Shown one piece after another: positions 44,290 through 54,200 of a DNA stretch of 64,000 nucleotides. Within the stretch, counting starts at the first letter, position 1. Every line of letters starts with the position of its first letter. The translations under genes were made by a program, and so were the position numbers. The notes below the pieces were generated by a model that did no database searches, was not told the DNA's origin, and saw only the letters and a list, made by a program, of their open reading frames with translations. Source of the DNA: Bacteroides caecigallinarum (GTDB taxonomy: Bacteria; Bacteroidota; Bacteroidia; Bacteroidales; Bacteroidaceae); assembly GCF_016901995.1 (NCBI RefSeq), contig NZ_JACJLE010000004.1:38745-102744 (forward strand), written 5' to 3'.

Positions 44290-45356
44290 CAGTTAAAGTA
44301 TTGTATTTTCTTCTGGTTTATAATTACATATATTATTACCGGAGCTCCGAGTACCGGTGTTACGGCATTTATCGGTATGATACCATTCTCTCCCGGAAGT
44401 ATGCTCACTATCGAACATAACAGAGCCATTGCTGCTCCACAGAGTGCGGTTGTGGGGAGAAGTGAGTTATGGTTTGATGTTCCTAGCAGAAGCCGTGCAA
44501 TATGAGGTACAGCCAGCCCGATAAACGAAATCGGTCCGCAGAACGCAGTTGTTACGGCAGTCAGTATTCCTGTTGACAGCAGGAGCATATTCCTTGTTCG
44601 GCGGATATTTACGCCAAGATTTTCCGCATATCTAGTTCCCAGCAAAAGAGCATTCATAGGCTTTATGAGCATTACGGATATTGCCAGCCCTATTAGTATC
44701 ATTGAAGAGAAGGCGGGAAGTTGAGTGAGCGATACACCTCCGAAATTTCCCATTCCCCATGTGACGTAGGAGTGTACTCCTTCGGCTGTAGAGAAGAAGT
44801 TTAGAAGTGATATTGCCGATGAAGTGACGTACCCTGTCATAATTCCGGCTATCAGAAGCATGACGTTGTTCTTTATCAGTGTGGATAGAAACAGTATGAA
44901 TGCCATTATGGCGAATGCGCCTGCCATGGCTCCAGCGATGACGGACAGAAATCCGCCGAGACTGATGGTAGATACCGTTATGCTTCCTCCCATACCAAGT
45001 ATTACCAGTGCGGCTCCGAGACTGGAGCCGGAACTTATTCCCAGTATGGAGGAATCTGCCAGAGGATTGTTGAATACAGTCTGCAGCATAAGTCCGGACA
45101 CGGCAAGTGCGGCTCCGGTTAGTATAGCTGTAATGGTCTGTGGCACACGCGACTGTAGGACAATGTAAGTCCAGCTGGCTTTTTCCGCCTCTCCACCTGA
45201 AAGTATATCGGTAACCACAGATGCCGGAATACTGACTGAACCATAATACAGACTTATGGCGGCAAGGGTTACAGTCAGGATGGCAAGCAGTGCGATATAT
45301 ATGGTATTCTTGTTTCTCAAAATTTTATTCTTTAATAGACGAGTAATCAAAATCAA
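44289..45356 (-). CDS. btuC: ABC transporter permease, FecCD/BtuC type
   Basis: A 355-residue inner membrane permease with about 10 helices. Marks of the FecCD family: RVPQTITAILTGAALAVSGLMLQTVFNNPLADSSILGISSGSSLGA (spanning about 70-115) and the coupling-helix Gly-rich PISFIGLAVPHIARLLLG (about 272-289). It forms the channel of the importer with the ATPase encoded directly after it and receives B12 from the binding protein encoded 3 bases upstream. Substrate assignment again rests on the operon. Confidence 0.92.
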   Translation of the reverse strand: MILITRLLKNKILRNKNTIYIALLAILTVTLAAISLYYGSVSIPASVVTDILSGGEAEKASWTYIVLQSRVPQTITAILTGAALAVSGLMLQTVFNNPLADSSILGISSGSSLGAALVILGMGGSITVSTISLGGFLSVIAGAMAGAFAIMAFILFLSTLIKNNVMLLIAGIMTGYVTSSAISLLNFFSTAEGVHSYVTWGMGNFGGVSLTQLPAFSSMILIGLAISVMLIKPMNALLLGTRYAENLGVNIRRTRNMLLLSTGILTAVTTAFCGPISFIGLAVPHIARLLLGTSNHNSLLPTTALCGAAMALLCSIVSILPGENGIIPINAVTPVLGAPVIIYVIINQKKIQYFN

Positions 45357-45359
45357 CAG

Positions 45360-46502
45360 TTAAAACTTCAATTCTGTATAATACTGTGTCTTTTCATTTT
45401 TCATAATTTCCGGATGGAAGATTATAATCAGGTCTCTGAGCAGAGTCTCCGGATGAAAAGGCGTCTCTTCGTAGAAGTTTACGTACGAGGTATTGCATCC
45501 AAAGATACGTTTATTTTTCCACGCGTCAAAATTGGTATATGGAGAGTAGTCGTTTTTCAGTTCGGAGTATGTCTTATCCTGTTTCTGATTATACTTTATG
45601 AGCCAGAAGTCAGCTTTCTGACCTTTGTCCAGAACTGTCTCAAACGACATAGGCACTGAGCCGCTTTCCTTTGTATAGCTGAATATGTAGTCTCCTCCGG
45701 CATCGTTTATCATCCTGGCCATGGTGCTTCTTCCTCCGGGAACATACCATGCAGATGAATATTTCAATTCAGTAATCACAGTAGGGCGGTCGTGGACATC
45801 TTTTGTCATATGTTTCAGAGTGAGATATTGTTTCTCTATTTTTCTGAACAGTGAGTCAGTCTCTTCCTCTTTACCTGTAAGGAGTCCATAAAACTTCATC
45901 CATTCTGCTCTGCCTAGGGGAGATGTCTCCATATAGTCGGCACATTCTATGATGGGTATTCCTATACTTTCTATTCTTCCGTACCCGCCGCTATTCTCAA
46001 AAGGAGAGAGCAGTACCGCATCGGCATTGAGGTCGATAATCTTTTCTATGTCGGGACTCATTGAAGAGCCGCAGTCGGCTATGAAGCCACCTTCGTACAT
46101 CTCCTTTATCTGTGGATGCTTGATATACTGAATGTCGCACACTCCGGCTATGGATTTGATAGCTCCTGTTTCGGCCAAGAGGGAGTTGTGAACAGATGAG
46201 TAAACAATGGCATTATTTAAAGGAGTACGAACTATAGTTCCTTCGGGCAGATTGCCGGTGTTGGTATTGTCTCTGTCTGTCAGTATGTACGTATGCAGAG
46301 TTTTCAGTGTATCCCATGGATTGCGCAGTTCCACTTTGGTATAATCCTTGAATTTCAGAATTCTGATGTTTTCCGCATAACTGAATTTTACTGTATCGAC
46401 AGGAGTTTCAGAATGCGAGGAAGTCCTGCTTCCTCCGCTGCATGCAGAGAGAAGCAGGACTAATGTTACTATATTGGCAGATAGTAAAAATGATTTCTTC
46501 AT
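45360..46502 (-). CDS. btuF: ABC transporter substrate-binding lipoprotein, BtuF-like
   Basis: A 380-residue lipoprotein; the signal ends LLLSAC. Two Rossmann-like lobes with a rigid helix are typical of the cobalamin/Fe-siderophore binding class: VYSSVHNSLLAETGAIKSIAGVCD in the first lobe, DAVLLSPFEN and IPIIECADYMETSPLGRAEWMKF around the hinge, and WKNKRIFGCNTSYVNF in the second. It would collect B12 in the periplasm after passage through the BtuB-like receptor. It lies between the BtuG-like gene (35 bases upstream) and btuC. Confidence 0.88.
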   Translation of the reverse strand: MKKSFLLSANIVTLVLLLSACSGGSRTSSHSETPVDTVKFSYAENIRILKFKDYTKVELRNPWDTLKTLHTYILTDRDNTNTGNLPEGTIVRTPLNNAIVYSSVHNSLLAETGAIKSIAGVCDIQYIKHPQIKEMYEGGFIADCGSSMSPDIEKIIDLNADAVLLSPFENSGGYGRIESIGIPIIECADYMETSPLGRAEWMKFYGLLTGKEEETDSLFRKIEKQYLTLKHMTKDVHDRPTVITELKYSSAWYVPGGRSTMARMINDAGGDYIFSYTKESGSVPMSFETVLDKGQKADFWLIKYNQKQDKTYSELKNDYSPYTNFDAWKNKRIFGCNTSYVNFYEETPFHPETLLRDLIIIFHPEIMKNEKTQYYTELKF

Positions 46503-46537
46503 TATAATAATGATGCAGATATTTCTTCTTTTGGCTG

Positions 46538-47620
46538 TTATTCTGTTACAAAACGTATTCCTGTAGTGTATTGACCGGCTTCAAATTGAGATTTTTTGTT
46601 GCCGTTTTTGTCGTACACATATACGTCGTTCAACGCTCCGTATGGCTGGTTTATTATGTACACATCTTCTGTCTCAGGGTCAACAGCTATACCGCCTGGG
46701 TTTGGTATGTCGCTGAATTTTACGAATTCTGTCTCTTTACTGGTCTTGATATCATATACGAAACACTTTGCTCTTTCCGGCAGATGGTACTCAGAGTAGA
46801 GAATATACATCTTGTCGCCATTGTTGGCTATGTATGAAGCGTTGCATAGTTCCTCAACCTGATATGTATCTGGATTTATACGTTGCATAGTTCCGTAGAT
46901 ATAATCCTCCTCTTCTAGTCCTTCAGATCCGGCATAGTTACCATTTGATACAATATACACAAATCCGTCGCTACCCACAATGCTTTGCGTATAAGGATTA
47001 AGCAAAACTGTAATATCCTCGACTTTGGTCATGGTCTTTGCATCTACTACCGCAACTGTATTTCCCATACCATATCCGGAGATATTTACGAAGATTTTTC
47101 CCTTGGTGTATGACAATCCCTCCGGATAATCCCCTACATTTACAGAAGAAACTATTTCTTGAGACAGGGTATCAAGTTTGGAAACAGTACCGTCGTATGC
47201 AGTAAAGAATACAAATCCGTCGCCTGCTGTGGCAAATCTTGGTTGCAGAGGTTTATTGTCGGACGTTGTAAGTGGCATGCTTTTTATTATTTTTCCTTCC
47301 TTGTCCAGTATCTCTATTTTTGAAGAAGTGGTGCTTACTGCATATAGTTTAGAGCCATAAACACATAAGTCCTGAAGGTCACCTATTCCTTTGCCGTTAC
47401 TTGCTGCATAAATATCAGATGACGCTGTGCCTTTGTCTATATCGTACCATTGTATTGAACCGTCATTGGCACCCCAGTTGCCAGTGTTAATTATGTATGC
47501 TCCTGTGGTGATTACAGGTTTTTCTGTTCCACCATCAATTCCCGGTTCATCGTTATTACATGATGTCATTGCAGTGATAAGAAACATAGTTGCTGTAAGA
47601 TAAATGAATTTCAATTTCAT
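46538..47620 (-). CDS. btuG: BtuG-like surface lipoprotein, DUF5074/YncE-type propeller
   Basis: A 360-residue lipoprotein (signal ending AMTSC) with repeated propeller blades: GAYIINTGNWGANDGSIQWYD at the N-terminus, KLYAVSTTSSKIEILDKEGK, KIFVNISGYGMGNTVAVVDAKT and EDVYIINQPYGALNDVYVYDK. In Bacteroides, BtuG is a seven-bladed propeller on the cell surface that binds B12 with extreme affinity and caps the BtuB receptor. Position directly after the BtuB-like receptor and under the cobalamin riboswitch makes this the likely BtuG. The symbol is by context and family, not by alignment. Confidence 0.82.
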   Translation of the reverse strand: MKLKFIYLTATMFLITAMTSCNNDEPGIDGGTEKPVITTGAYIINTGNWGANDGSIQWYDIDKGTASSDIYAASNGKGIGDLQDLCVYGSKLYAVSTTSSKIEILDKEGKIIKSMPLTTSDNKPLQPRFATAGDGFVFFTAYDGTVSKLDTLSQEIVSSVNVGDYPEGLSYTKGKIFVNISGYGMGNTVAVVDAKTMTKVEDITVLLNPYTQSIVGSDGFVYIVSNGNYAGSEGLEEEDYIYGTMQRINPDTYQVEELCNASYIANNGDKMYILYSEYHLPERAKCFVYDIKTSKETEFVKFSDIPNPGGIAVDPETEDVYIINQPYGALNDVYVYDKNGNKKSQFEAGQYTTGIRFVTE

Positions 47621-47684
47621 AATGTTCTGTTTTTATTTGTTGTTGTTTAATGATTTAATATTCTTATTCATAGAGTTTTATCTG

Positions 47685-49697
47685 TTATAGAATATAACTC
47701 AGTGATACTTTATAGTTTCTTCCCGGCATAGGATAAAATCTTATGACCTCATAGTTTTTTCCGCTCAGGTTTAATGCATCCAGCTGAATCTTGAATTTGT
47801 GCTTTTTCCAGGAAAAAAATCTGTATGCCGATAAGCTATGATCGGAATATGGCTCAATACGGTACGAAGGAAGGTTTTGTGCCAGAGTATATCTCTCAGA
47901 AGCAAAGGTTACATTATATGTAATATTCACCCATGGGTTCTCTATTGTGAGACTTCCTCCTCCTGAATGTTTTGGAGTATATATAATCTGGTTTCTCCAT
48001 GTTTTTGATTCAGGGTCGGTTATATCCTCTGCCTGGATAAAGTTATAGTTAGCTGTGAGATAAAGGTTTATTTTGTCTGTCAGACTGTATTCCGACGATA
48101 TGTTTATGTCTGTTCCTATAGTCTCAACTTTACCGACATTCATCATTTTCCACACAAACATGGTGGGAACTGCAACAATCTTGTCGTTGACCTTATTATA
48201 ATATACATCAGCTGAAAGGCTAAGGAATCTGAATCGTCTGTTAGAGTCCGATCTATTGTATGTCACTCCGAAGTTTCCCTGTCGTGTGGTTTCCGGACGA
48301 AGATTGGTATTCCCTATAAGGAGATAATACAGGTCGTTGAATGTAGGAGTTCTGAATATATCCTTATACGAGGCTCTTATCCTTAATCCGTGCTGACGTA
48401 AAGGTTTCCACGATATACTGACGGCAGGAGACAGACGTTTCCTGTCATCTGCAGCTTTCCCTATCTTCACATTCTCTGTTATGTATGTGTTGAGCAGTGA
48501 AGCCGAAGCTGAGAAATTAGTCCGTTCATATCTGGCAGCTAAAGCACTGAGTACAGTAAATCTTTCGGGAAACTGGCAGTCTCTCAGGTTGGTGTGCAGA
48601 TAATTATATGCAAAATCCTGTGCAAATGAGAAAGAAAGATTCTTTACCGGACTGCCCATTACAGTGGCTGACAGATAGGTCTCTGTCTGTCTGTATCGGT
48701 CGTCTGTTATTCCGGATGACTTGTCGTTATAGTCTCTGTTCCAACTGTAGTTGAATTTTCCAAGTACCTGCATTTTCAACCGTTTATTCCATCTGTTTTC
48801 GTAACGCACTTGTCCGAAGTAGTTTCTATCGTACAGTCTTTCAGCAGAATAAGGATTGTCGTAAACCACACTTCCCGGCAGTCCTCTTTCAGAGTCAAAT
48901 AGGTATGCTTTTACTTGTAGGTCTTGTTTGGAGGTAATGGATGAGTACAGATTTGCTTCTGCTCTGTAAGAACGTATGTCGCTGTTGTTCCTTTTTGCAT
49001 CAATCAGTTGGTTTCCGTTCCATAATTTAAATCTGTAGTTACCGTCGGCTTGCAGATAATCTCCATAAAATGAAAGACCAGTTTTATTGGTTATTTTATG
49101 GCTATACATTACAGAGGGATTAATCAAACCATATGAGCCGGTTTTGAAGGAAGCGTTAATACTGTATTTACCTTTTTCTATGTCAGGTGTTATAGTCTTT
49201 ATGTTGATAACTCCTGCCGAGGCAAAAGCTTTTGCACTTTGATATATATCATCAGTCTGACCAATTGTAAGAGAAAGTTCTGATACATTACTCAGAGAGT
49301 ACCTTGAAATATCAACTTGTCCAGACTGGCAGTCGCTTATGCTTACTCCATCGTATATAACTCCTGTATGCTGTGCTCCCATACTTCTTATGGAAACAGT
49401 TTTCAGTCCTCCTATACCTCCGTAGTCTTTTACATTAACTCCCGAAAAGTGTTTTACGGCTTCGGCTACATCATACACTCCCATACGCTCCAGCTCTGAT
49501 TTTTTCAGTATCTGAAGCGGTGACGTTGCCATTAAGGCTGATGGAGTCTTTCTCGCACTGATAGTAACGTCCGGAATTTGGTGTATCCTACCGGTGATGC
49601 TGTCTGTGTTGTTCTTCTGTGCCATAGATACCATTATCGGACATAAAAACAGTACAGTTACAGCGTACCTGTGGACAACATAATTCAGTTTGCCCAT
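47685..49697 (-). CDS. btuB: TonB-dependent receptor, BtuB-like (vitamin B12)
   Basis: A 670-residue outer membrane receptor with a signal peptide (to about 27, ending SMAQ), a TonB-box-like region near ITGRIHQIPDVTISARKT, a plug (about 45-160: ELERMGVYDVAEAVKHFSGV, GGIGGLKTVSIRSMG, GVIYDGVSISD) and a barrel up to the C-terminal YKVSLSYIL. The size and lack of a carboxypeptidase-like domain fit BtuB rather than SusC. The cobalamin riboswitch directly upstream supports B12 as ligand. Confidence 0.88.
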   Translation of the reverse strand: MGKLNYVVHRYAVTVLFLCPIMVSMAQKNNTDSITGRIHQIPDVTISARKTPSALMATSPLQILKKSELERMGVYDVAEAVKHFSGVNVKDYGGIGGLKTVSIRSMGAQHTGVIYDGVSISDCQSGQVDISRYSLSNVSELSLTIGQTDDIYQSAKAFASAGVINIKTITPDIEKGKYSINASFKTGSYGLINPSVMYSHKITNKTGLSFYGDYLQADGNYRFKLWNGNQLIDAKRNNSDIRSYRAEANLYSSITSKQDLQVKAYLFDSERGLPGSVVYDNPYSAERLYDRNYFGQVRYENRWNKRLKMQVLGKFNYSWNRDYNDKSSGITDDRYRQTETYLSATVMGSPVKNLSFSFAQDFAYNYLHTNLRDCQFPERFTVLSALAARYERTNFSASASLLNTYITENVKIGKAADDRKRLSPAVSISWKPLRQHGLRIRASYKDIFRTPTFNDLYYLLIGNTNLRPETTRQGNFGVTYNRSDSNRRFRFLSLSADVYYNKVNDKIVAVPTMFVWKMMNVGKVETIGTDINISSEYSLTDKINLYLTANYNFIQAEDITDPESKTWRNQIIYTPKHSGGGSLTIENPWVNITYNVTFASERYTLAQNLPSYRIEPYSDHSLSAYRFFSWKKHKFKIQLDALNLSGKNYEVIRFYPMPGRNYKVSLSYIL

Positions 49698-49779
49698 TTC
49701 TTACTCAATAAGTGTCTTACAAAAATTACATGTATCCGCATCATTCTTTCCTCGAGAATGCTGTGGTATGATTTCTTGT

Positions 49780-49938
49780 TTTGCAGGTCTTCTGACTTAC
49801 TCCGGATGGCTTTACCTTCCCGTCATCAAGTTTGACAGTGGTTAAACAGATATTAAGCTATCCTTATTCTGTGGAGATTACAGCAGCGGGACTGTCCGGG
49901 ATTTTCACCCGATTCCCTTTTCATCCTCATCCTGTAAA
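49780..49938 (-). promoter_or_regulatory. Cobalamin (B12) riboswitch
   Basis: On the minus strand the aptamer has P1 arms TTTACAGG/CCTGCAAA, the core GGGAATCGGGTGAAAATCCC with GGACAGTCCCGCTGCTGTAA, and the B12 box AGTCAGAAGACCTGC. It lies 83 bases before the btuB ATG. Between aptamer and gene a CATTCT/AGAATG hairpin is present but no T run, so control of translation is more likely than termination. The rest of the gap 49698-50068 is the promoter and AT-rich sequence. Confidence 0.95.
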
Positions 49939-49962
49939 TAGGCATATTGGAACAAAACATTG

Positions 49963-49992
49963 CAAATATATGAAAAAAACGGAAAATTGAAA
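49963..49992 (-). promoter_or_regulatory. Promoter of the B12 uptake operon
   Basis: TATATTTG (49963-49970) matches TAnnTTTG exactly, with TTTC 18 bases upstream as a weak -33. Transcription would begin just before the riboswitch P1 arm. Confidence 0.6.
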
Positions 49993-50068
49993 ATCATTTA
50001 TTTTATTTTCGCATTTTTACTATATATGAAATGCAATCTTCAGATACTATGAGTAATTAGATGATGTG

Positions 50069-50632
50069 TCAATATAATATAAATCCGGCGATGCCGCAGA
50101 GTATGATAAGAAGTATAGGATTGACTTTATATTTGTGTGAAGCAATGAACACTGAAGCGAAAATCGCTATGCTCGTTATTATGCTGTAAGTGTCCGAACC
50201 AAAATTCTCGGTATTCATCAGTACAAGGGCAGCAGATGCTAAAAGTCCCACTACTCCTGGGCGTAGCCCGTCGAATACAGAAGCCACTACAGGGTGTTTC
50301 TGATATTTCAAAAAGAATTTGCTTATCAATATCATCAGGATGAATGAAGGCAAGACTACAGAACATGTTGCTATGGCAGAACCTAAAACGCCTATTCCAT
50401 GAGAGTAGCCGGCATTAACTACAGCTGTATAACCAACGTATGTTGCAGAGTTTATACCGATAGGACCGGGTGTCATCTGGCTGATGGCAACTATATCTGT
50501 GAATTCAGAAGAACTGAGCCAGTCATGACGTGTCACAACTTCACCTTGTATCATGGACAACATTGCATAGCCTCCGCCGAATCCGAAGAGACCTATCTTG
50601 AAGAATGTATAGAATAGTTGTAGGAATATCAT
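50069..50632 (-). CDS. Chromate transporter family protein, half-size (second of pair)
   Basis: A 187-residue member of the CHR family: FKIGLFGFGGGYAMLSMIQGEVV near the N-terminus and MTPGPIGINSATYVGY are the family marks, with about six helices. Full-length ChrA has two such halves; here two short genes, 71 bases apart, encode one half each and probably act as a heterodimer. Family members export chromate or carry related anions; the true substrate in an anaerobe is open. Confidence 0.85.
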   Translation of the reverse strand: MIFLQLFYTFFKIGLFGFGGGYAMLSMIQGEVVTRHDWLSSSEFTDIVAISQMTPGPIGINSATYVGYTAVVNAGYSHGIGVLGSAIATCSVVLPSFILMILISKFFLKYQKHPVVASVFDGLRPGVVGLLASAALVLMNTENFGSDTYSIITSIAIFASVFIASHKYKVNPILLIILCGIAGFILY

Positions 50633-50703
50633 GTTGTAAATTAAAAATTAAAAGTTAATAATTAAGAATTTGGGTGTGGCTTTTACTGACTTTCAACTCT
50701 CTG

Positions 50704-51255
50704 TCATTTGCTTTTATCCTCAGTTTTTCTTTTATATCGCCCGTAAATATATCCGCCAAGTCCTGACAGAATAATTACGTAGATAGGCGAGAAGCCGAGC
50801 AGCCATATAAGCAGTGCAGATACTGCCGGAATCCATATATTGTATCTGTTGATACGTGCGGTTTTAGCCATTTTGAAAGTAGGTGCTGCAATTAATGCCA
50901 CTACTCCGGGACGTATGCCCTTGAATACTCTTTCAACAGGTTCCAGATGCTGGAACTGCCTGAAGAAGAGTGCAATGGCCAGTATTATCAGAAATGATGG
51001 CATGATTGTTCCTAAAGCCATGAAGAATGCTCCCCAGAATTTACGCAGTTTATATCCTATGAAGATTGCGATGTTGACGGCGAATATTCCCGGAACTGTT
51101 TGCGACAATGCCATGAGGTCAAGGAATTCTTCTTTTTTTATCCATTTCCTTTTATCAACTATTTCCGCTTCAATAAGTGGAACCATGGCATAACCGCCTC
51201 CTATAGTGAATAGTCCTATTCGGAAGAATATTGTAAAATAATTTAGATATATCAT
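50704..51255 (-). CDS. Chromate transporter family protein, half-size (first of pair)
   Basis: A 183-residue CHR-family half transporter (RIGLFTIGGGYAMVPLIEAEIVDKRKW; TVPGIFAVNIAIFIGY), homologous to the product of the next gene. A basic cytoplasmic tail (RYKRKTEDKSK) suggests the C-terminus lies inside, and the partner has a short hydrophobic end. It follows the hybrid two-component gene by 34 bases on the same strand, so transcription may continue from it. Gaps around these genes contain AATTA-type simple repeats. Confidence 0.85.
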   Translation of the reverse strand: MIYLNYFTIFFRIGLFTIGGGYAMVPLIEAEIVDKRKWIKKEEFLDLMALSQTVPGIFAVNIAIFIGYKLRKFWGAFFMALGTIMPSFLIILAIALFFRQFQHLEPVERVFKGIRPGVVALIAAPTFKMAKTARINRYNIWIPAVSALLIWLLGFSPIYVIILSGLGGYIYGRYKRKTEDKSK

Positions 51256-51289
51256 GTCGTTAATTAAGAACTAGCTTCTTTCTCTGTTT

Positions 51290-54200
51290 TTAGTTATTAA
51301 CTGATTTCATATAATCTCTAGGAGGAACACCGTAATATTTTTTGAATGTATCTGCAAAATATTTCGGGTCGGCAAATCCGAGCATGTCTGAAACCTCTGA
51401 TACGGTATATTCCTTTGTTTTCAGTAATATGGCAGCTTCCTGCATACGTATGTTCCTGATAAGCTCGGCTGGAGGTTCACCTGTAAGTGCTTTGATCTTG
51501 TTGTAGAAACTTGTACGGCTCATGTTTACGGCTGCACATAAGGTATCCACATTCAGACCTTTTCCAAGTCCTTCTTTTATAAGTCCGGTCACTTTACGGA
51601 TAAACTCTTCGTCAAGTGTGGAGATCATTTCCGGCACGTCATTTTCTTCTGATGATATAGAATTCTCGTCCGTATCTTCTTTTTGTTGTGGCAGGGATAC
51701 TATAAGTTCCTGAAGCCTTTTCCTTATCAGGTCTCTGTTTTCAAGAACATTGCTGATATTGGCTTTAAGAAGGGTTATGTCGAACGGTTTTACTATATAC
51801 AGGTCTGCTTTAGTCTTCAGACCGTCAATAATATCCTTCTTTTCGCCAAGGGCAGTAAGCATAATAAACGGTATATGACTGGTTGCCATATTACCTTTTA
51901 CGGCTTTACATAGTTCGTATCCGTTCATTATAGGCATCATTACATCCGATATAATCAGATCCGGTTGTTTCTTTCTTATTGTGTCAAGGGCCTCTTTTCC
52001 GTTCTCTGCACCGAATGTGTGGTATGTGTCTGCCAACGATTGCATCAGGAAGTTTCTCAACACATCGTTATCTTCTACAATTAGAATGTGTGGAGCATTT
52101 TCCGGGATGTTATTCTCCGTTTGTGTGACAGTGGATTCTGTCTGCTGGTCTTCTTGTGAAGCTATGGTGTATGCCCATCCTTCCTGTATGTTTGCTTCAT
52201 TCCATTCTTCCGGATTTTCATCACGGTATATATATTTTCTGCTTCTGATAGGGAACGACAAATGGAAGCTTGTACCGGAATTCTCTTCACTGGTGAACGA
52301 TATGCGTCCTTCATGGTTGCGTATTAGCCTCCATGTCAGAAGCATTCCGATACCTGAACCGGTGATAAGCTGGTTTGTTGCGTTCTGTCCTCTGAACATA
52401 TATCTGAACATCTTCTTCCTGTCTTTTTTAGGTATTCCTATACCGGTGTCGGTTATGTCGATATTCCAGTTCTTTTTATTATGTGATGCGTTTATATCCA
52501 CATATCCACCCTTGGGAGTATATTTAATGGCGTTCGATATAAGATTCCTTAATATCGAATCCATTTTGTTACGGTCTATCCACACTTCCAGCTCATTGAA
52601 ATCGCTTTCGTATTTCAAAGTAACCTCCTGTTGCTCAGCATAGTTTTTGAACTGTTGAAGATATTCTTTAAGATATGAATTAAGTTCATATTTTTTTACG
52701 CTGACTTGCGGACTGTAAAGCTCTTCTTTCTGGAAGTTCATCAGTTTGTTCGCCAGTTCCGAAAGGTTGTCAGTGTTTTGTAGAGCCAGGTTTATGTTCA
52801 TGGTACTTTCGGACGAAAGCTTCTCTTTTTTCAGAATTTCTCCCAAAGGCGCTTTTATAAGTGTAAGTGGTGTACGTATGTCGTGAGCCGTATGTATAAA
52901 GAAATTTATTTTCTCCTGCGATATACGTCTGTCTTTCTTTATCATCTTATATCTGTAAAGTGAAAATGCCGCTCCGAATATTAATACTATATAAAGCATT
53001 ATGGCCCATGAAGTAAGCCATATAGGACTTTTGATGATAATACTGATGTTTCTCTCTTCCAGCAATTGGTTGTTGTCCAGAAGTATTGCTCTTATTCTTA
53101 GTCTGTATTCTCCCGGTGATATGTTAGTATATCTTATCATTCCATCTTCACTGGGACTGCTCCACTCGTCGAAGAAGCCTTCCAGTTTCCAAGTATAATA
53201 TATATTTGACGGATTGTCGTAGTTGACAGAAGATACGTTTATGGAGAAGGTATTCTGATTGAATTCCAACTCCAGGATCGATGTCTCGTCAAGCAGTTTT
53301 TTCAATGGCGAACCTTTTTCGCCCGGGTATGCAGGCTTGTACATTATGCTAAGGTTGTCAAGAACCATATGAGAAGAAAATTTCTCAGGCAGTTTCATAC
53401 TGTCAGCAAGTACAATTGCTCCGTCATTACTACCTAATATAATCTCTCCATATCCAGTATTTACGGCAGCCCCTTGGTTGAAGTTATATGCTGAAAGGCC
53501 CTGTTCCCCTGTCCAGTTTGTAAACATTTTGTCCTTGATGCTGAATAGGGAAATTCCGTTTTCTGTTCCCAGAACTATGTCGCCATATTTGTTTTCTACC
53601 AGACTGTAAATGTTGTTTGTAATAAGGCTACAGTTTGCAGTAGTATAATGTTTTACCTCTCCTGAAATATTGTCTATGATGAAAAGTCCGTTGCCGTACG
53701 TTCCTACGAATGTATAGCTCCCATCCCGAGTAATGCATATGGAATTTACACACCCGGTTTCTTCTTCAGTTCTGAATTTTTCCAGCTTTTCTTCAGGCTT
53801 ACTGAAAATGTACAGTCCGTCTATTGTTCCTATCCATAATGATTTTTTGTCTTTTTCCTTTATGCATGTTATCGGATATGTTGATGGATAGATGCTTGTA
53901 CGTTTATTTTGGGGATCATACATCCTTAAGCTTTGGAAGCCTCCTCCCCAAAGTATATTGTCAGAGTCGCGGATTATGCTTCTTATATATTTGTCAGGTG
54001 TTTCATCATTATCTGGTGCAAGTCTGATTGCATAGTTGGCTGTTTGGCTATTTTTGTTTATGCGGTATATTCCAGACATATATCCTCCAGCCAGTATCTC
54101 TCCCGTTTTGTATTCGCATAAAGACGTAAATATATGGTTATCATTCTTCGAATCTTTAGCAAATGATGACAGATAGTTTATCCATTTCTTTGCCGAGCGG

